Shown here one piece after another: positions 1-5,906 of a stretch of DNA of 5,906 bases. Origin of the DNA: Thermoflexales bacterium (lineage in GTDB: Bacteria > Chloroflexota > Anaerolineae > S140-20); the NCBI GenBank assembly GCA_015484715.1, contig WFUY01000243.1, positions 1 through 5,906 on the forward strand. The letters run 5' to 3'. Position numbers and translations under genes: made by a program. Within the stretch, counting starts at the first letter, position 1, and the number at the start of each line of letters is the position of its first letter. Under the pieces are notes generated by a model, which ran no database searches, was not told where the DNA came from, and saw only the letters and a program-made list of their open reading frames with translations.

Positions 1-80
1 CACGGTTTCGCGTCGGAAACGCGCCTAACCTGCGGGAGGGTGAACAGTTAGTCCTTGTGCCCTTTCGGTCTCAAATCGGG
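1..80. other. Sequence downstream of cdaR, no gene recognised
   Basis: These 80 bases follow the cdaR stop. Two weak hairpins are visible: 25-51 (CTAAC with GTTAG, extendable by two pairs across a one-base bulge) and 5-20 (GTTTC with GAAAC, six-base loop). Neither is followed by a T-tract on the minus strand, so neither is called a terminator. No tRNA or start of a following gene could be supported. Confidence 0.4.
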
Positions 81-1388
81 TCACGGCCCCGTCGTCGGCG
101 TGACCGGAACCGTCGGCGTGATGATCGTTGGGGTCACGGGCAGCGTCCCCGTCAGCGTGGGCGTTGGGGTCACCGGAGGCTCCGGCAGCAGCTCCACCTG
201 GATGGAGGCGGGCAGGATGCTGACCACGGTGAGCCCCTCCGGCACGACCGGCTGGGGTTCCAGTTGGTGCGTGCCGGTCACCAGCCCGCTCAGGTCGAGC
301 ACCAGCCGGATCATATCGGGCGTCAGCGTCTCCAGCCGGGGCTGGGGCCCCGACAGGATCAGGTCCACGGACTGGGGGGAGAGCACCGGCACCAGGCCAG
401 GGGTGAGCCCCTGCACCGTGGGCTTCACCGTCAGCCGTTTGCTCGCCTGCAGGGCTTCTACCCGGATCTGCACCTGGACCGAGGGCTCGCTGGGGACGAC
501 GACGGTGACGTTGGGAGGGACGTCCAGGGCCACCCGCTCCACGATGTCGTCGCTGGCCCCTTCCACCGTGACGGTCAGGGTCTCCAGGAAGCCGGGCAAC
601 TGGTCAATCAGCCCCGGCGCGGCGAAGACGGTCACCAACTGGGGCTCGGTGGAGACCTGGCTGATCCAGTATCCCGGTGCTGGGTCTCCCTCCAAGCGCA
701 CCTTGACGGCCAGGTCCCGGTAGTTCCCCAACTGCTCCACGGGAACGGAGACGTGGACTCGCTCCGGGCTGAGGGTGACGCCGCTCACCGGCTTGCCCTC
801 GGCGTCCCGCAGCAGGACGGTGAGGGTCTGCTCCACGCTGCTCCGCGTCCCCCGCAGCGAGACCTGGACCAACGCCGTCTTCACCCGGTCCACCTGGGAG
901 GCTGGCCCCCGGATGGTGACGGCGTCGGGGGAGACGACGGGCCGTTGGGCTGTGTAGCCCAAGGCCGGCTCGCCGATGAGGCGGACGGTGACGGTCAGCG
1001 TCCGCGTCCGCTCCTCGTCCACCTGGAGCACCACCTGGGCAGGGCTGACGCTGATCAGCTTGGCCGGGATCTCGGGCGGGAGTTCCGCCTGCACGGGCAG
1101 CGCATGGGTGCCCGGCGTCAGCCCATCAGCGTCCACCCAGGCCCGGATCGTCGCCGGCTCGACGGTTCGCAGCACGGACTCCGGCGCCCGCAGGCGTACC
1201 TGGACCGTCTCTGTGCTCTGATCCAAGATGCGCATCGGTTCCGGCAGGTTGGTCACCTGGAGGGGAACTTGAAGAAAGGTGCGCTCGCGGACGGGATCGG
1301 CCTCCATCGCGGCCACGATCCAGACGATGGTGGCCAGGATCAGCGAGAGGACGATCAGGCCGAAGTTCTGCGCTAACCAACGGATCAT
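81..1388 (-). CDS. cdaR: CdaA regulator CdaR, YbbR-domain membrane protein
   Basis: CdaR proteins are anchored by one N-terminal helix and carry YbbR domains outside the membrane. They modulate the diadenylate cyclase encoded beside them. This 435-residue product has a short MIRWLAQN leader and a membrane helix at about 9-28. Four YbbR-like beta domains follow, at roughly 36-125, 127-216, 220-310 and 317-400. Domain boundaries were judged by eye from recurring 'G.P..GY..' and 'VSP..V.I.GP...V' patterns, and the first copy is the most divergent. The last 34 residues (402-435) are a Pro/Thr-rich tail with VTPT repeats. The ATG at 1388 overlaps the cdaA stop by 4 bp, and AGGAG inside cdaA (1399-1403) lies 10 nt upstream, so the two are translationally coupled. 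The gene partnership matches the classical cdaA-cdaR operon. glmM often follows it elsewhere, but the window ends 80 bp later. The stop is TGA. Confidence 0.94.
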   Translation of the reverse strand: MIRWLAQNFGLIVLSLILATIVWIVAAMEADPVRERTFLQVPLQVTNLPEPMRILDQSTETVQVRLRAPESVLRTVEPATIRAWVDADGLTPGTHALPVQAELPPEIPAKLISVSPAQVVLQVDEERTRTLTVTVRLIGEPALGYTAQRPVVSPDAVTIRGPASQVDRVKTALVQVSLRGTRSSVEQTLTVLLRDAEGKPVSGVTLSPERVHVSVPVEQLGNYRDLAVKVRLEGDPAPGYWISQVSTEPQLVTVFAAPGLIDQLPGFLETLTVTVEGASDDIVERVALDVPPNVTVVVPSEPSVQVQIRVEALQASKRLTVKPTVQGLTPGLVPVLSPQSVDLILSGPQPRLETLTPDMIRLVLDLSGLVTGTHQLEPQPVVPEGLTVVSILPASIQVELLPEPPVTPTPTLTGTLPVTPTIITPTVPVTPTTGP

Positions 1389-2266
1389 CGCTGTTGCTCT
1401 CCTGGAGCAGGTTGGCGCGGGGTGCTCACCGACGAATGTTCGAGGGGGAAGGGGAAGGGCCGGCGGAAGAGCCGCCGTCCTGCCCGTTCCAGTTGAGACT
1501 GGTAGAAGGCCCGCAGCACCGTGCGCAGGCGGGTCGCATCCAGCCGATGGATGATCCGCCCGTTGTGGGCGATGGAGATGGTGCCCCGCTCTTCGGAGAC
1601 GATGATGGCGATGGCGTCGGTCTCTTCGGTGACGCCGATGCCGGCCCGATGGCGCAGACCCAACTGCCGGTCGGCCAGAAAGGCGGTGGTCAGTGGGAGG
1701 ACGCAGGCGGCGGCCAGGATGCGTCCGTGCCGCACGATCACGGCTCCATCGTGCAACGGCGTATGGGGGTCGAAGATGGTCAAGAGCAACTCCACGGAGC
1801 AGTCGGCGTTGAGCATCACCCCGGTGTCGGCGTACTCCTGGAGCCCTGTCTCCCGTTCCAGGACGATCAGCGCCCCGTGACGGCGTTCGACCAGCCGCTG
1901 GCAGGCTCGGGCGACGGTCTCGATGAGCCGTTCAATCCGCTCCACCTCGCCGGGAGCGCGGTTGAAGAGGGTGCCGGCCCGTCCCACCCGCTCCAGGGCC
2001 CGGCGCAGTTCGGGCTGGAAGATGACGGGGATGGCCACCAGGAGGGCCGGCACCGCTTTGCGCAGCAGCCAGCTAAAGGCCAGCAACCGGAGCCAACTGC
2101 TCAGCAGGCCCACGGCGATGCCCAGGACGAGCATCCCTCGCAACAGGGAGACGGCCGGCGTCCCCCGCACCAAGTAGAGCAGCCCGAAGAAGATCGCCGC
2201 CACCAACAGGATGTCGAAGAGACTTAGCCAGTTCAGCTTCTGAAGGGTCCACCACAGTTCGGTCAT
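1385..2266 (-). CDS. cdaA: Diadenylate cyclase CdaA (YbbP family, DisA_N domain)
   Basis: CdaA condenses two ATP into cyclic di-AMP at the inner face of the cytoplasmic membrane. The 293-residue product has the family layout. Three hydrophobic segments lie near 13-33, 39-59 and 60-84, followed by the conserved FQPELRRALE stretch (83-92), a coiled-coil-like helix and then the cyclase domain. Catalytic signatures are intact: DGA at 173-175 (in LHDGAVIVRHGRI) and RHR at 205-207, followed by EETDAIAIIVSEE (214-226). The usual GTRHRAA block reads GLRHRAG here, a deviation next to the ATP site. The C-terminus from about 263 is basic, then Pro-rich and probably disordered. The ATG at 2266 places the first helix where the family has it, but no Shine-Dalgarno precedes it, unlike the neighbouring genes. 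The stop overlaps the cdaR start (ATGA). c-di-AMP typically governs potassium and osmolyte transport and wall homeostasis. The assignment is very secure. Confidence 0.96.
   Translation of the reverse strand: MTELWWTLQKLNWLSLFDILLVAAIFFGLLYLVRGTPAVSLLRGMLVLGIAVGLLSSWLRLLAFSWLLRKAVPALLVAIPVIFQPELRRALERVGRAGTLFNRAPGEVERIERLIETVARACQRLVERRHGALIVLERETGLQEYADTGVMLNADCSVELLLTIFDPHTPLHDGAVIVRHGRILAAACVLPLTTAFLADRQLGLRHRAGIGVTEETDAIAIIVSEERGTISIAHNGRIIHRLDATRLRTVLRAFYQSQLERAGRRLFRRPFPFPLEHSSVSTPRQPAPGEQQR
1399..1403 (-). promoter_or_regulatory. Shine-Dalgarno of cdaR inside cdaA
   Basis: Minus-strand AGGAG within the last codons of cdaA lies 10 nt before the cdaR ATG at 1388. The spacing is slightly long, consistent with coupled re-initiation at the ATGA overlap. 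Confidence 0.6.
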
Positions 2267-2280
2267 CGTTTGGAAAGGTG

Positions 2281-2364
2281 AAGGCGTGAAACGTAAGGTG
2301 TGAAACGTAAGGCGTGAAACGTAGGGCGTGAAACGTAAGGTGTGAAACGTAAGGCGTGAAACGT
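2281..2364. repeat. 14-bp minisatellite, six copies between the TPR gene and cdaA
   Basis: Six head-to-tail units of AAGGCGTGAAACGT fill 84 of the 109 intergenic bases. Variation is confined to unit position 5 (C,T,C,C,T,C) and one A-to-G at position 2 of unit 4 (2324). The alternation makes 2281-2322 and 2323-2364 two 42-bp copies with one mismatch, which suggests a three-unit block was duplicated. The unit is 50% GC and contains the palindrome ACGT. A 14-bp period rules out conserved coding. It sits immediately upstream of cdaA, beginning 14 bp from its ATG. Confidence 0.95.
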
Positions 2365-2375
2365 AAGAGATGGGG

Positions 2376-4616
2376 TTACGAGCTCATCAGTTGGCCCAGG
2401 AGTTGCCGGTAGGCTTCGACGTTCTCCGGGTTCAGGGCGATGATCGCACGGATGGTGACGATGGCCTCCTGGATTCGGCCCGCCTCAAGCTGGAGCTCCC
2501 CCAGGGCGTCCAACTGCTCGATCGCTTTCTCCCGCATCCCGCTCTCCAGATAGGCCCGGGCCAACCGCTTGCGCAGGTCCTGGTCATCCGGGTGGTTCTC
2601 GACGGCCTCCTCCAGCACCGCGTGGATCTTCTGCGTCTTGCCCTGGGCCCGGTAGGCGGCCAGCAAGGTGTCCAACTGGCTCAGAGCGTCCTGTCGCCGT
2701 CCCAGGCGGGTGTAGAGGGTCATCAGGCGCAGGCGGGCCTTCTCATCCTCCGGGTCCAACTGGCAGATCTGCTGATAGACCTTCACGGCCTGACGCCAGT
2801 CAATGAGCTGCATGTCAATGTCGCCCAGCCGATGCAGGATCCTGACCTTCCACGCCTTCTCGTTGGGGGAACGGGAGGCCAGTTGCAGGGCTTCCTGGTA
2901 GGTGCTGCGAGCCCTTTCCATCTGGGCCAGCTCGAAGTAGGTGTTGGCCAGGGCCAGGTACTCCTCCAGAGCCTGCTCCACTTCGCCGTGGCTGACCAGC
3001 AGCTCGATCAGGCGGGTCCGCACGTCCAGGTCCATCGGCGCGATCTCCAGGACCTGGCGGTAGAGGCGCATCGCCTGATGGACCTCCCCCCGAACGCTGT
3101 AGGTGTCCGCGATGGCCAGGTACTTGGCAACGGCCCGCTCCAGTTCGTTCTCCTGAAGGAAGATGTTGGCCAGGTAGAGGTGGAGGGGCAGGTAGTCCGG
3201 GGCTTGCTGGATGGCCCAGAAACATTCCTCTTTGGCGGTGTAGAGCATGCCCTGCTGCTGGTACTGGCGGATGAGGGCCAGGGACTCCAAGACCTGCTCG
3301 GGGTTGGGGACGGCCAGGATTTCGGCCAGGCTGACCAGGCGGCCGTCCTCGGCCACGCTATCCAGTTGGCGACGTGCCTTCTGGGCCTTCCGCTCCCACC
3401 CTTTGCCACTCAGGAACTCGACCAGGGCGTTGATGAACTGGATGATGGTCTCCTCGTCCTTGGCCGTGTAGCTGGCCGTCAGGCCATCGTAGACCTGGAG
3501 CAGTTCCTCGGCCTGTTCCGGGCGCACGGTGGAGAGGTCCACCAGCTTGAGGACTTCGAGGAAGTACTTCAGGGCCTCGCCGATCCGCCCTTGGGCTCGG
3601 AGGCACTCTCCCAGGGCGAAGTAGCTGCCCATGGCATACTCCGGGTGCTGGACGGCGAGGTTGAACTGCTCCACCGCCTCGTCGAAGCGCAGAGCTTGTT
3701 GGTAGAGGAGCCCCAGGTTGAAGTGGATAGCCGGTCGGTCGGCGCCGGCCTGCACCGCCTGCTCGTAGGCGGCGATGGCCTTCTCTGCCTCCCCTCGGGT
3801 CTGGTAGTCAATGGCCTGGATGAGCAGCGCCTCCGCCTCGGGGGACTGCTCGGCCAGCGTCTCCTCCAGCAGGGCGCTGGCCAGCTCGGTCAGGGCCTTC
3901 TGACGGGTGGCCTCAACGGGGCTCTCGCTCTCCGGGCCTTCCTCCTCTTCCTCCGGGGCTCCGAAGATGTCCATCGCCTCTTCGGCGGGAGAGGGTTGGA
4001 GGGCCGAGGAGACGGCCAGGAGGGGCTCTCCGTAGCGGATGGCATCGAGGGCGTTGAGGACGTCGGTGTTGTGGGGGTCCATCTCCAGGGCGCGCTGGCA
4101 GGCCTCTTCGGCTTTTTCCACCTGTCCCACCGCCTGGTAGACGCTGGCCAGATTGAGGTAGGCCCGAACGGCCTTACGGGACTGCCCCAGTTGGTGGTAG
4201 GCTCGGGCCAGCCGCTCGTGGGGCTGGGGGATGTCGGGAGCCAACTGGACGGCGCGTTCCCACAAGGGAAGCGTCTTCTGCAGGCCCTGTCGCCGTACCT
4301 GCAGTTCGGCGGCCAGCAGCAGGGTCTGGGCTGCTTCGTGGGTCTGGTTCAACCGCTCTTGGAGATCGGCGACCTTCTGCAGGATGGCAGGGTCGTTGGG
4401 GGCGAGGCGGGCCAGGTGCTGGTAGACCTCCAGGGCATCCTGGAGCCGGCCCAGCTTGAGGTAGGCCAATCCCAACCCTGCCGTTGCCTTGGGGTCCTGG
4501 GGGAACTCGGCCAGCGCCCGCCGATATTCGACAGCGGCTTCTTCCCACTTCCCCTCCCAGGCAAAGCTGTGTCCTCGTCGGATCGCTTCCTGATAGACGT
4601 CCTCTCTTCCGGCCAC
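2376..4616 (-). CDS. Large tetratricopeptide (TPR) repeat protein
   Basis: This 746-residue soluble protein is made almost entirely of helical TPR-type repeats, which normally act as scaffolds for protein-protein contacts. There is no signal peptide, membrane segment or recognisable catalytic domain. Clear TPR units with the W/L-G-Y-A-P pattern appear near residues 10-76 (GKWEEAAVEYRRAL then AYLKLGRLQDALEVYQ) and 133-181. After an acidic, Pro/Ser/Glu-rich linker at about 199-235, including a run of five Glu at 222-226, more follow at 263-355 and about 450-734. Residues 365-450 fit the TPR pattern poorly. The start is GTG at 4616, 7 nt after AGGAGG. The stop is TAA. It lies 159 bp after argF and 109 bp before cdaA on the same strand, so co-transcription with the c-di-AMP genes is possible but not shown. 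The repeat class is certain; the specific function is unknown, and an adaptor or regulatory role is only a guess. Confidence 0.94.
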   Translation of the reverse strand: MAGREDVYQEAIRRGHSFAWEGKWEEAAVEYRRALAEFPQDPKATAGLGLAYLKLGRLQDALEVYQHLARLAPNDPAILQKVADLQERLNQTHEAAQTLLLAAELQVRRQGLQKTLPLWERAVQLAPDIPQPHERLARAYHQLGQSRKAVRAYLNLASVYQAVGQVEKAEEACQRALEMDPHNTDVLNALDAIRYGEPLLAVSSALQPSPAEEAMDIFGAPEEEEEGPESESPVEATRQKALTELASALLEETLAEQSPEAEALLIQAIDYQTRGEAEKAIAAYEQAVQAGADRPAIHFNLGLLYQQALRFDEAVEQFNLAVQHPEYAMGSYFALGECLRAQGRIGEALKYFLEVLKLVDLSTVRPEQAEELLQVYDGLTASYTAKDEETIIQFINALVEFLSGKGWERKAQKARRQLDSVAEDGRLVSLAEILAVPNPEQVLESLALIRQYQQQGMLYTAKEECFWAIQQAPDYLPLHLYLANIFLQENELERAVAKYLAIADTYSVRGEVHQAMRLYRQVLEIAPMDLDVRTRLIELLVSHGEVEQALEEYLALANTYFELAQMERARSTYQEALQLASRSPNEKAWKVRILHRLGDIDMQLIDWRQAVKVYQQICQLDPEDEKARLRLMTLYTRLGRRQDALSQLDTLLAAYRAQGKTQKIHAVLEEAVENHPDDQDLRKRLARAYLESGMREKAIEQLDALGELQLEAGRIQEAIVTIRAIIALNPENVEAYRQLLGQLMSS

Positions 4617-4775
4617 GGCATTCCCTCCTGGCGTGGTCCGTCTCTCCTAATCCCGTTTGCCAGGCCGCCCGTCGCCAGCGGGCCAGGCCGCTAGCGGGCA
4701 AGCCACTAGGGACCCATCGTCGGCAAGGAGCTCCTCGGCCTCCCTGGCCAGGTTGCTGGTTGCCAGCCAGCCACG
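4617..4775. other. argF-TPR intergenic region rich in palindromes
   Basis: This 159-bp gap contains three perfect 10-bp palindromes: CCGCTAGCGG (4688-4697), AGGAGCTCCT (4726-4735) and CCTGGCCAGG (4743-4752). It also has a short stem-loop, GCTGG/CCAGC with a 3-nt loop, at 4755-4767 just after the argF stop. GCCAGGCCGC is directly repeated at 4659-4668 and 4682-4691. There is no T-tract after any stem on the minus strand, so no standard intrinsic terminator is supported, and no clear promoter for the TPR gene is visible. Whether the two genes share a transcript is undecided. Confidence 0.5.
4624..4629 (-). promoter_or_regulatory. Shine-Dalgarno of the TPR gene
   Basis: Minus-strand AGGAGG lies 7 nt before the GTG at 4616. 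An ATG at 4621 is in a different frame and would be only 2 nt from this site, so the GTG is the supported start. Confidence 0.8.
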
Positions 4776-5699
4776 CTAGGCCTCGCCCAACAGCCGGACC
4801 AGGATCGCCTTCTGGGCGTGCATCCGGTTCTCCGCCTGGTCGAAGAGGACGGAGTGGGGACCGTCGGCCACCTCGTCGGTGATCTCCTGGCCCCGATGGG
4901 CCGGCAGGCAGTGCATCACGATCACGTCGGGCTTGGCCTGGGCCACCAGCCGGGTGTTGACCTGGTAGGGTGGGAAGACCCGGAGCCGCTTTTCCATCTC
5001 GGCCTCCTGGCCCATCGAGGTCCAGACGTCGGTGTAGATGACGTCGGCGTCGGTGACCGCCTCCACCGGATCGGTGGTGCGGAGGAGCCGGCTACCGCTC
5101 TGGGCGGCGAACTGCTCACCCAGCGACCAAACCTCCTCGGGCAGCCCGTACCCCTCCGGGGTGGCGATGGCGAAGTCCACCCCCAGCTTGGTCGCGCCGA
5201 AGAGGAGCGAGGTGGCGACGTTGTTCCCATCCCCCACGTAGGCCAGCTTGAGCCCCTTCAGACGCCCTTTCTTCTCCAGGATGGTGAAGAAGTCGGTGAA
5301 CCCCTGGCAGGGGTGGTTGTAGTCGCTCAGCCCGTTGATGACGGGCACACGGGAGTAGCGGGCCAGTTCCAGCAGGTGGTCGTGGGCGAAGACGCGGGCC
5401 ATGATGCCGTCCACGTAGCGGGAGAGGACGCGGGCCACGTCGGCCACGCTCTCGCGCTTGCCCAACTGGATCTCGTTGGGGGAGAGGTAGAGGGCCTGGC
5501 CGCCCAGGTGGATCATCCCCATCTCAAAAGAAACGCGGGTGCGCAGGGAAGGTTTCTGGAAGACCATCCCCAGCGTCTTGCCCTGGAGGAGGGGGCGGTT
5601 TCCACTGGATTGCCATTCCCGTTTCAGGTCGAGGGCGAGGTCCAACAGGGCGCGGAGTTCCTCGGGGGCGAGATCGGCGAGACTGAGAAAGTGCTCCAT
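4776..5699 (-). CDS. argF: Ornithine carbamoyltransferase
   Basis: This 307-residue protein should catalyse carbamoyl phosphate + L-ornithine to L-citrulline + phosphate, the sixth step of arginine biosynthesis, in the cytoplasm. The family usually works as a trimer of about 300-330 residues, so the length is normal. Signatures visible in order are the carbamoyl-phosphate loop SLRTR (51-55, in a [11 protein letters not shown] context), HPCQ (129-132), the ornithine-binding DxxxSMG loop (224-230) and the HCLPA active-site motif (263-267). The SMG loop and HCLPA favour ornithine over aspartate carbamoyltransferase. The second position of the classical STRTR motif is Leu, a variant I recall from some other bacterial OTCs. 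The frame stays open to an ATG at 5762, but I chose the ATG at 5699: it has an ideal Shine-Dalgarno, it begins where family similarity begins, and the extra 21 codons would cover the promoter. The stop is TAG. No other arginine gene is in the window. The family call is very secure; OTC over N-acetyl- or N-succinylornithine relatives rests on the SMG loop. Confidence 0.97.
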   Translation of the reverse strand: MEHFLSLADLAPEELRALLDLALDLKREWQSSGNRPLLQGKTLGMVFQKPSLRTRVSFEMGMIHLGGQALYLSPNEIQLGKRESVADVARVLSRYVDGIMARVFAHDHLLELARYSRVPVINGLSDYNHPCQGFTDFFTILEKKGRLKGLKLAYVGDGNNVATSLLFGATKLGVDFAIATPEGYGLPEEVWSLGEQFAAQSGSRLLRTTDPVEAVTDADVIYTDVWTSMGQEAEMEKRLRVFPPYQVNTRLVAQAKPDVIVMHCLPAHRGQEITDEVADGPHSVLFDQAENRMHAQKAILVRLLGEA

Positions 5700-5704
5700 A
5701 GGCT

Positions 5705-5711
5705 CCTCCTT
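5705..5711 (-). promoter_or_regulatory. Shine-Dalgarno of argF
   Basis: On the minus strand AAGGAGG sits 5 nt before the ATG at 5699. It is the strongest ribosome binding site in the window and decides the argF start over the in-frame ATG at 5762. Confidence 0.9.
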
Positions 5712-5714
5712 GTG

Positions 5715-5753
5715 TGGGATTCCCTTGAAGTATACCACAAAGTTGGGATTCCC
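5715..5753. promoter_or_regulatory. Paired GGGAATCCC sites flanking the argF -10 (candidate operator)
   Basis: The 10-mer TGGGATTCCC (plus strand) occurs exactly twice, at 5715-5724 and 5744-5753, 29 bp apart. The inner 9 bases, GGGAnTCCC on either strand, are a perfect odd-centred palindrome, the usual form of a dimeric repressor half-site. One copy covers the expected transcription start, and the other covers the -35/spacer region of the extended -10 promoter between them. The sites do not resemble the AT-rich ARG box bound by ArgR. The regulator is unknown, and the operator role is inference from position and symmetry. Confidence 0.45.
5729..5737 (-). promoter_or_regulatory. Probable argF promoter, extended -10
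   Basis: Read on the minus strand, this is TGGTATACT: a TATACT -10 hexamer (5 of 6 matches to TATAAT) preceded by the TGn extended -10 motif. It is an AT-rich island in an otherwise GC-rich stretch and lies just upstream of the argF Shine-Dalgarno. No convincing -35 hexamer is present at 16-18 bp spacing, which extended -10 promoters tolerate. Transcription would start near 5722, giving a leader of about 23 nt. The assignment is by inspection only. Confidence 0.6.
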
Positions 5754-5785
5754 CATAGCCACCTGTCTTCGAGGAGTCCGTAGCT

Positions 5786-5906
5786 CGACGGGTCGGCGCG
5801 GATGTCTCTTGGGCAGGGGGGACGCGGATAGACGCGGGTGCGACGGGTCGGCGCGGATGTCTCTTGGGCAGGGGGGACGCGGATAGACGCGGGTGCCACG
5901 GGTCGG
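5786..5906. repeat. 55-bp tandem repeat, two full copies plus a partial
   Basis: Copies span 5786-5840 and 5841-5895 and are identical base for base. A third begins at 5896 and runs 11 bases to the window end with one mismatch (C for G at unit position 2). Within each unit an RCGCGGRT core recurs at unit positions 11-18, 37-44 and 47-54, so the unit itself seems built from smaller related pieces. Since 55 is not a multiple of 3 and no gene-like frame covers it, this is non-coding. It lies upstream of the argF promoter. The full array length cannot be seen. Confidence 0.9.

Noticed and set aside
57..1376. Plus-strand open frame across cdaR, and similar ones at 1394-2227 and 4818-5783.
   Set aside because: Each is the antisense of a confidently identified gene, rich in His, Gly, Arg, Asp and Gln, with no family resemblance. 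They are shadows.
2281..2364. CRISPR-like array.
   Set aside because: Units are only 14 bp and contiguous, with no spacers and no cas gene nearby. It is a simple minisatellite.
2370..4694. A 774-codon open frame on the plus strand, antisense to and longer than the TPR gene.
   Set aside because: It mirrors the TPR gene and has Leu/Gly/Gln-rich composition with no recognisable domain. Long antisense frames are expected in GC-rich genes where TTA, CTA and TCA codons are rare.
4755..4767. Intrinsic terminator for argF.
   Set aside because: The stem is only 5 bp and no T-run follows on the minus strand.
5700..5762. N-terminal extension of argF to the in-frame ATG at 5762.
   Set aside because: The added residues are outside the family core, the stretch contains the probable promoter and both palindromic sites, and the ATG at 5699 has an excellent Shine-Dalgarno.
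5701..5785. ArgR (ARG box) operator upstream of argF.
   Set aside because: No AT-rich TGAAT...ATTCA-type palindrome is present. The only symmetric sites are the GGGAnTCCC pair, which do not match.
5811..5850. G-quadruplex on the plus strand of the 55-bp repeat.
   Set aside because: Four G-runs exist, but only with long and uneven loops. This is not strong enough to list as a feature.

Overview
The window is a GC-rich bacterial segment in which all four genes lie on the minus strand. In transcription order they are ornithine carbamoyltransferase (argF, 5699-4776), a 746-residue cytoplasmic TPR-repeat protein (4616-2376), the membrane diadenylate cyclase CdaA (2266-1385) and its membrane-anchored YbbR-domain partner CdaR (1388-81). 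The high GC, the long stop-free antisense frames, the Pro/Thr-rich C-terminus of CdaR, the minisatellite-like intergenic repeats and the 'SLRTR' variant in ArgF would fit a Chloroflexota (Anaerolineae-like) or similar deep-branching bacterium. That taxonomic guess is inference from general features, not from a marker gene.

Layout, high to low coordinate. The right edge (5786-5906) is non-coding and carries a 55-bp tandem repeat in two identical copies, with a third cut by the window end. Next is a compact argF promoter with an extended -10 (5729-5737), flanked by two copies of the near-palindrome GGGAATCCC, then a strong Shine-Dalgarno and argF. A 159-bp gap (4617-4775) holds three perfect 10-bp palindromes and a small stem-loop but no U-tract terminator. 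The TPR gene follows, with its own Shine-Dalgarno and a GTG start. A 109-bp gap (2267-2375) is mostly six copies of a 14-bp repeat arranged as two 42-bp halves. cdaA and cdaR then overlap by 4 bp (ATGA). The last 80 bases (1-80) lie downstream of cdaR and hold only weak hairpins.

How the genes fit together. CdaA makes cyclic di-AMP, which in other bacteria controls potassium and osmolyte balance and cell-wall homeostasis. CdaR is its known membrane regulator, and the stop/start overlap shows the pair is translationally coupled. The TPR protein has no assignable function. Its place directly upstream on the same strand makes it a candidate partner or a mere operon neighbour. argF belongs to arginine biosynthesis and is probably a separate or only loosely linked transcription unit.

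No mobile element, CRISPR array or RNA gene was recognised. The genes themselves are ordinary. The points that deserve a second look are the paired operator-like sites at argF, the two tandem repeats, the missing Shine-Dalgarno of cdaA, and the TPR-cdaA-cdaR neighbourhood.
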